From the NCBI GenBank assembly GCA_019843655.1, contig JACDQD010000009.1, positions 24,790,161 to 24,854,160 on the forward strand: a DNA stretch of 64,000 bases. The letters run 5' to 3'. The notes under the pieces are model-generated. The model made no database searches. It saw only the letters and a list, made by a program, of their open reading frames with translations, and had not been told where the DNA came from. Shown here piece after piece: positions 57,409 through 64,000 of the stretch. The first letter of the stretch is position 1. Each line of letters starts with the position of its first letter. Position numbers and translations under genes: made by a program. The stretch comes from Lethocerus indicus (Eukaryota; Arthropoda; Insecta; Hemiptera; Belostomatidae).

Positions 57409-59491
57409 TATTTTCATAACCGTATAAAAAATGATAATAATAATTACTAATTAAAACAGAATTGCTGATGATTACAAGTTGGATCTCAATAACCGATAGA
57501 TTGAGTGGTCTGCTTTTGGCGCAGGTTCATTAGCCTGTTTGTTAACGATTTTGCGCCGACACCTCCTTTCACCAGCACAACAAAGCCATCAGGACTAAGG
57601 ATCCGATATGAAACCAATTACAACCGGTGTTTGGCCGATGCCTTTTTTAGGTACAAAAAAATACAGTTGGCGTTATAAAGGCGACGTTTCGCGCGGCCTT
57701 GTTCAGGTACAAGTCGAACGGAGCCAGCGCAGGAGATCTGATAGCGCAGGTATCCCGTAGAGACCGCAGTTTTATACAATTACTAAATCTTAATAAACAG
57801 CCGGATGGAATGGGCCGACATTAAACAATTTGATTTATGACTGTTTGTACAGCGGTACGCGTCAACAGCGTTTTATGCTTCCGTCCGGTTTTATGCCGCG
57901 TTTCGTTGTGTTTTAATTCAGCCCGGACGATACGAAACCGAAACGAAAAAACCAACCGAAACCGAAATCTTAAATCCAGTTTAGCATCGGGTCGAGATTC
58001 TGTATCAGATTTAAAATCGAGTTTGAACGGCAGTAAAACGTGAAATAAAATTTTCTTATTAGTGTAATATTTACATATTATAACTGTATAATATGTAAAA
58101 CGAAACCAAATTATATAGATAAGCGCTCTATATTTGAATACGTCCTTTAATCGCAGCCTCGTTCACCCCGATTATTATTCAACTTAATACAGAATACCGC
58201 ATTGTGTTTTTCATAAGTCCCGTTGCGGACACAGTCCCGTTTTTTAATTGAAGACAGGGTATACTAATAAATAATTATTCCAGAAATCTACAGCGTAAAC
58301 AGGTTAGTGGGTACGGAAATTATCTCACTTTTTTTAAATTAATACGAGTAAGTAGGCTATAGAATATTGGGAAAACTTAACATAGGTATTCTAATACACT
58401 GAAAATGATTAGGGTACAAAGAAAGGTAATCGTACTACTGAGGCATGATTACCTCACACTCAATTATAATTATCAATAGAGTGTTTATGCGAAATTATTC
58501 GAACGATTAAAATAATCGATTATTATAAATTTCCAATTCGTGCTTCTTGATATTGGTTTATGGCCTATTCAAACTGGAACGGAGCCGGGAATAGTTCTGT
58601 TAATGCATTCGTACGTTAACGGCCCGAGTATGTAAGGCGGAGGAAGTGGCCATAACCGGGTATGATTTAGTGCAGTCCGTTGTCGAAGTCGACAAACCGA
58701 ATGGGGGGGAGGGGGGGGGGCGAGCGGAGAAGATGATGACTGTGATGCATTTCGCTGAATTGTCCCTGTTATTTATTCCCAACCGACACGAGATCGTTAA
58801 GACCCCGGAGGCGATAGTTGACCGCTGGGACGCAAACACTGCCGGGACAAGTTTCCCGACCGTAAGTTCATAGACTTTTTCGAAGTTCCAGAGGAATATC
58901 TGTTATATAGGGGCGAAGACAATTTTCGGTACCTTTTGGTAAGGACACACTTAGAGGACACTCTCCCTTCTACGACAACCACCTACGCGTCAAGACTTTC
59001 AAATATTGCAGAGTCAATCTTTCAACGCAACGAAATTGCATTTGAACCTCTGCCACCCATTACATCTATCGTATTTATATCGTTATTGTCAATGTAAATT
59101 TCAATACACGCCTTCACGTAGGCGGCAATGTAATTATGTATGACCGGAAACGTGTCATGATGCATCCAGTGAAATGTGTAATTGCAGGATGGGCGACTTC
59201 TAAGGGATAAGGGACGACAGTAGAGGGCGTACTGACCTTTCCTTTTGAGACAAAAAAAAAAGAAAAGAGAAAACTGCGGAAAAGCTCGGCCGGCCGGTTA
59301 ACATAAAAGCCCACTCTCGTCCCACAAAGGCGCCCCGCTAAGTCCCATACAGAGAGCCGGGGGGGCAACCGCCTCTTACATCATTCCCGTCTGTTACACA
59401 CGCCGGATCAATACCTTACAGATTGATCGGAAAAAGCGGATTAGAAAAGCGACAGAGGACAGTTATAACTATTGAAGACAATTTCGATATA
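57409..59491. other. Unassigned sequence
   Basis: G-rich tract near 58704-58720. Short frames only (up to 79 codons), without domains. Confidence 0.5.
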
Positions 59492-59920
59492 TCGGGTCGA
59501 CAACTAAGTAATTGAGGAATTCACCGACAAGCGGCGTTTTACATATTTTTAAGTACGCCAACATCTTTGCACAGATAATCCCCCCGTAGATGGTTTTCAA
59601 TGCATAAGATACATTCAACTTCTCTGCAACGTCCGATGGCGATCCGAATCAATAATGGCCTTTATTCGGTCATCGTCGACCCACCACCGGACGTCCAGAG
59701 CGCTCCTCGTCTTTTAATGAAAAATCCCCCGAACTGCCGTTCTTTTAAGGCTTCATCACCGTAAAAAAGCGAAATGTGACGGAAATGCTCACTTCGGTTC
59801 ACCGTGTTTTAGCTTTTATACACACACACACACAATTCGACTGGTCAGTGTAATTTTGATACTGAATGTTTCAGAAAGGACCAAATAATAACATATCAAA
59901 GAATCTTATCTGTGTAAGTT
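59492..59920 (-). mobile_element. Mariner-derived miniature element with longer transposase 5' part
   Basis: Left end TCGGGTCGACAACTAAGTAA. The minus-strand interior carries, upstream of the DEERSGRP piece, sequence translating to a GDFSLKDEERSGRP-type junction and a (CA)n-containing leader, as in the 29.6-kb copy. Several deletions break the frame. The right end is degraded (AAGAATCTTATCTGTG), so the boundary is approximate. Confidence 0.85.
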
Positions 59921-62332
59921 ACTGAGTCAAAATTCTCTACTATCGGAAGAACGACAACAGTGAGATTACCAACGTTATTTTATGCGCTGCCTCAAATGTT
60001 TGTATACTTTAAAATTGTTTTCCAGTTTCTTTCATCGAGCGGTTGAGTGTTTCTTAGCGGATGAATCATTTTATTTCGCGCACGAGGGATGCATCAAGGC
60101 TTGCGACCGAACATCCGGTAGACTACCCTTGAGAGCAGGAAGTCCTCCCCTTCGAGGGAAATCGCCTCCTTTCTCCTGGACCCCTTTAACATAACGCCCA
60201 TGCCGACTGTTGCTATAATTTAACGAGCGCCGATAAATAAACCGCAAGAACCCACACTTGTACGTGGACTTTACGACCCGAGCGACAAGCGTACAATGAT
60301 TATGACAAATCGTCGACCAACCCTCTGCATTTTACAATTGTTATTTACCGTAATAAATTGTTGAACGGATAGTCGAAATATCAACCAATTAATCGTGCTA
60401 AGCTGGGGTCAGGTTAGAAAATCACGAAATTCAAGAAAAACATTACTCTTAGGATCTCAGTATTATCTTGAAATATCATAAATTGCTGATAGTGAATAGA
60501 AATAAATTAGGCGTCGGACTACCTTTGTACGAGCAGTTTCATAGCAACCGTACAAGAGGAGTGCATTGAACTCGAGTAAACTATTAGTTGGCAAAATACA
60601 GAAACATCGCCGCTAAGACCTCCGTCCCTACGTGTATTTGTGTATATCGTTTGAAAAATATTGGCGCGTATCCGTGCCAAATATCTTAACGGAACATAAG
60701 GCCATATTATAATTACACTCTACTGGAAACGAGTTTTCAGTGCAAGAATTCAGTGACTAAAACGAAAAATATCCCGTACCATAAATTTAAGATACAGCCG
60801 ATTGTCCCAAGTATTTTTTTTGGATTCCTTCCGTCCGAACTTGAAGAAACGGAGAGAGTCTATAAATCGAAGATCTAAGATTAGAAACATTTCTATATTT
60901 AAGAACCCGGTATAATTAGCGTAATTTTGTATCATTAGTATAATAGTTTGGGGAATATAAAGGTTTGGCCGACAAATTGTCGGGGGATTTGACAGGATAA
61001 AATAAAAGAGGGCGTGCTGCTAATGGGGGGAAGCTGCCCCCGCTACTGCAATTGTTATGCAACTGCTGGCCGGAGAAAACAATTTCATCCGCATTATTCA
61101 TCTACGGAAAGCTAATTACGCCGAGCCCAATATAAATTGCCGTTATCAGATAATGGGATCTTTGGACTTTTTTTTGCGGCCACCCCTACCAGATAAGTAT
61201 CTCCTACTCGCCTTGGCCAACGATACCACGCACAACGGCCGTACGCAAAGGGGGGTAATTTATTTATTACGCAACGTTATGCAGAATTAAGGACAAAGAC
61301 TGAAAGAGGGCGGCTGTAAATATGGCAAAACTGAGACCGAATAAAAACTCCAATTTTTTCACGACCCCTTTTCAAATGCACCGAGACCTCGCCCAGTTGG
61401 CGACTTCGTCGGTTCGCCTAATCGAGGTTAAAAAGTTTAAAAAGATTCGCGGTAACCGATGAAAGTTTATCGATTTCCGACTTATCGCCAACTCATTGTC
61501 GACGTCGTGACAGTTGACAAATGTCTGAACTCATTAACTCCGAGGCCGCGCTCATTTATATCTTAGCGTTTGATTTCCAAGTTTATTTACAACATAAGAA
61601 AACCTGGCCGGATGTGTGTCACGACTGTTGTGGGGGTGTTATCAACCCCCGACTCCTGCGGGCTTTCGGTTAGAGGAAACGGGGGTTGCGTTACGCAGCC
61701 AACAAAAGCCCCGACGAGCCATAAAAAAAGCAGGCGGAGGCGACCATGTGACTTGAGCCGAGCTTCCTTTAATACGGACTTTGATTGTTCTCCGACCTTT
61801 TTTTTTTCTCCCCCCCAGTTGGAATAAAGTGGCCTCAGGAGACACGGTTGGTCAACTAACCTTGAACGCGCTGCTGGATGGCCTAGGTTCGAGCTTACGC
61901 ACGTCCGGACGTACATCACTAAATGCATATTGAAGTGCGCACAAACTCGGTTCAAAACTTTGACCGTAACGAATATTACTCTAACAGCAACTAACTTCTT
62001 ATTCCCGATAAAAGAATTACGGACACCGACACATAAATAGTCACTAAATCTTGGGTATATTTGAATTATTTAATGGTCAATCTAGACAATATACACAAGA
62101 CAGGGAAATGCCCGGTGATATCCTTGTTGTCGGCCCAAAAAAAAGTGTGAAAATGCGTACAAAATAATTGAGTCCATTTATCTTCAAATCGAGATATTTA
62201 AGGGTCTGCGTTTCGATGAATTTAAAAATATAGGATACTAATGAGTCATACTGCTTAAGTGCATCTAAGAATGTTGAATTTATAGTTCCTTTTAAAATTA
62301 TTAAGTGAATAATATGCGTTTTCTTATCAAGA
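59921..62332. other. Unassigned sequence
   Basis: Frames of up to 122 codons (61587-61955, minus) overlap others and show no domains. Poly-T near 61799-61807. No transposon end recognised. Confidence 0.5.
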
Positions 62333-62359
62333 ATGGAGTTGGGCCACTTTCAAAATTAA
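62333..62359. repeat. GGAGTTGGGCCACTTTC repeat, copy 1
   Basis: ATGGAGTTGGGCCACTTTCA followed by AAATTAAC. It lies immediately downstream of the stop codon of the minus-strand ORF. The motif recurs at 62934 and 63104. Confidence 0.85.
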
Positions 62360-62742
62360 CAACCGGATTCATTATAAAATTTTAAGGTGCCCAAGTCAAT
62401 TCGACGCAATTTAAGATGGTTCAAATTGAAAAAGACGTTTTCCCTTCCTCGGATACTTTTCTTGATGATCCAACCATAATCCCGCGTAAATCCGTTTGTT
62501 GGACGTCTTCGTTCCACAATTTTGCGCTCCACAGCTTCGTAAAGCGATACATTCTGTTTGTTAAAATCTCGCAAAAACCGAAACTTCTCAAAAATATTCT
62601 TCCATTCTTTCTTCTTCGTCGTAATTTTTCGAGTGCGAGCATTCCGACAACGGCAATCTTCGTTTTCGAAATTTTTTTCAGGTACAATATTTCCGTTTAG
62701 GGTACAATATCTTTTTCCTGAATTACGTTTAATCCTTCGCAC
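62356..62742 (-). CDS. Transposon-like protein, N-terminal fragment
   Basis: A 128-codon minus-strand frame. The N-terminus MRRIKRNSGKRYCTLNG, a cysteine-bearing segment (ENEDCRCRNARTRKI), KEWKNIFEKFRFLRDFNKQN, and a basic ERKIVERRRPTNG stretch resemble, in order and spacing, the N-terminal part of a protein often annotated as uncharacterised in repeat-rich insects and cnidarians (pattern N.G..Y....G..V, C.C...C, R..IF..F..L.d...Q). I believe it is transposon-encoded but cannot name the superfamily. The catalytic part is missing. The flanking repeats support a mobile-element origin. Confidence 0.45.
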   Translation of the reverse strand: MRRIKRNSGKRYCTLNGNIVPEKNFENEDCRCRNARTRKITTKKKEWKNIFEKFRFLRDFNKQNVSLYEAVERKIVERRRPTNGFTRDYGWIIKKSIRGRENVFFNLNHLKLRRIDLGTLKFYNESGC

Positions 62743-62933
62743 TTTTTAATCCATCATTTCTCCGTTCCCCTGAATCATTCATCCATCATCCCCGAAGACG
62801 AATATTATTCTATAATTCTGTTTCTTTTTCGATTTTTTCTTAAATCACTAGTTACTAATCATTAGTTAATTAAAATTACCCTCATCACTACTTTGTGACA
62901 TTATCAATAGTAAATATCTTGATTTAAGTATAA

Positions 62934-62955
62934 ATGGAGTTAGGCCACTTTCAAA
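62934..62955. repeat. GGAGTTGGGCCACTTTC repeat, copy 2
   Basis: ATGGAGTTAGGCCACTTTCA, about 190 bp upstream of the ORF start, in the same orientation as copies 1 and 3. One substitution relative to copy 1. Confidence 0.85.
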
Positions 62956-63103
62956 CTACAAGGTTCAATTATTGAGCTAACTCTGAAAATTTATATGTCA
63001 AGAATTACCGTATTTGCTCGGAATATAAGCAACCTCAAATGCTTAACTGATAAATAACACGAAGTTGTACTTGTAACCGTGGTTAGGGGGAAAAAATTGA
63101 AAA

Positions 63104-63130
63104 ATGGAGTTGGGCCACTTTTTCAAAATA
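63104..63130. repeat. GGAGTTGGGCCACTTTC repeat, copy 3
   Basis: ATGGAGTTGGGCCACTTTTT followed by CAAAATAAACGGCTCAA. The downstream bases resemble copy 2's CAAGGTTCAA, so similarity extends for about 40 bp. Confidence 0.85.
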
Positions 63131-64000
63131 AACGGCTCAACAAATCGCTTACTTAGTCGAAATTTCAAAACGATTTGTTTTTCGTCTATTTTACACCGTA
63201 AGTACACGAAAACAGAATCAATATTGGAGGGTTTTTTTTCAACCCACAGAGTTCCTCCCGAGTGACTTTTCCAGTGGTCGAGCACAGTCGGATGGTTATC
63301 CAACGAACCGTGGCTACCACTTACACCTGCCGTCCGGCTTCCTTTCGAAAATGGGGTTTTGAACATCAGGTGTACTCCTCGGCATCGGTTTGATTCTATC
63401 GACGGGGCCGTGATTTTAAACTTGAACCGGTCCCGTTATCAGGAAATCGGTAAGCGGCCACAGAAGAGGGACGATTAAAACTGATTCAACAGTATGTTAC
63501 ACGCGCATCCTGTCCAGACAATTTAGACAACTGCCAGAACAAATATGAGGCGATTCTATAATAGCTAATTATAGAAAGCAAATTCAATAATACAATTTTC
63601 AGCCACGGAAACTAGAGTTTGGAAACGCGGAATTTATTTTAAATAAATATTACAAATAATAAATATTAAACGAAATGTAGATATGTTTTTGAACTCAAAT
63701 TCAACATCTATGACATCAATAGCCGAAAATTTATTGACGAATAGAGCCGTTCGAACTCCCTTCTAAAGAAGAGCGATTTCTAGGAGTAACTATATGCCAA
63801 TTTTAAATTATAAACTATATTATTATCTGGGAAAGGTAGGGTACGGGACGGTGAAGCCATTACTTTAGCCGGCGGGTAGCTGTGCATGTCATCGGCATTG
63901 GCGGAATGATTGCAGCGGCCACTGAATACTGAAGACTAGGAGGAGGAGTGCTCTCAGAACCCAAGGCCGAAACTGGCAAATCGCCCCCCTTCAATGGCTC
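63131..64000. other. Unassigned sequence
   Basis: No gene, RNA or transposon end recognised up to the window edge. Confidence 0.5.

Noticed and set aside
1..64000. tRNA, rRNA, CRISPR or bacterial features
   Set aside because: No B-box-like GGTTCGAATCC with a fitting cloverleaf, no rRNA stretches and no regularly spaced repeat-spacer array. Scattered TTCGA matches lacked a matching A box or acceptor stem.

Overview
This is animal, very probably insect, nuclear DNA from a repeat-rich intergenic region or a very large intron. The evidence is the transposon mix: mariner, piggyBac-type, hAT, Tigger/pogo-like and Jockey-clade LINE remnants, alternating with AT-rich sequence, many homopolymer and dinucleotide runs, and no loss of CpG. 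I found no complete host gene, no tRNA or rRNA gene, no CRISPR array and no bacterial-style operon. Most open frames are short, lack recognisable domains and overlap other frames, so I treat them as chance. Insect is an inference; the order (Hymenoptera is a guess) cannot be fixed from this sequence.

Layout. 1-5360 is mostly unassigned sequence with one weak exon candidate (2040-2231). 5361-6282 is a deleted hAT element that keeps the C-terminal dimerisation region of its transposase. 8142-8556 is a Tigger/pogo-like non-autonomous element. Truncated 3' ends of one Jockey-clade LINE group lie at 12.5, 14.6, 15.0, 27.8, 47.5, 48.5, 49.4 and 53.7 kb. piggyBac-type remnants lie at 15.8 and 46.0 kb. 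Mariner-derived miniature elements lie at 29.4-30.0, 35.3, 56.4, 57.1 and 59.5 kb. A GC-rich block at about 23.0-24.0 kb holds the best host-exon candidate, on the minus strand (23702-23777). A short ORF at 62356-62742 on the minus strand resembles an insect transposon-encoded protein and is flanked by a repeated motif.

The most striking content is a family of foldback elements at about 14 loci between 1 and 51 kb. Each full copy is two inverted arms of roughly 150-200 bp, plus an asymmetric 3' tail of about 40 bp ending near CAGGTATATTAAATTA. Six copies are bounded by direct repeats of exactly 12 bp: four perfect, one with 11/12 match and one with 11/12 across a nested composite. One Jockey-type LINE copy also has a 12-bp target duplication. 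Ragged ends, one 5' truncation and a shared 3' flank between two distant copies point to retroposition rather than cut-and-paste. The transcript of any full copy would fold into a long hairpin. Members have been tandemly amplified (33.8-34.5 kb), nested (45.3-45.9 kb), inverted with their flanks (36.2-37.0 kb) and interrupted by a local satellite (42.1-42.5 kb). I do not recognise this family.
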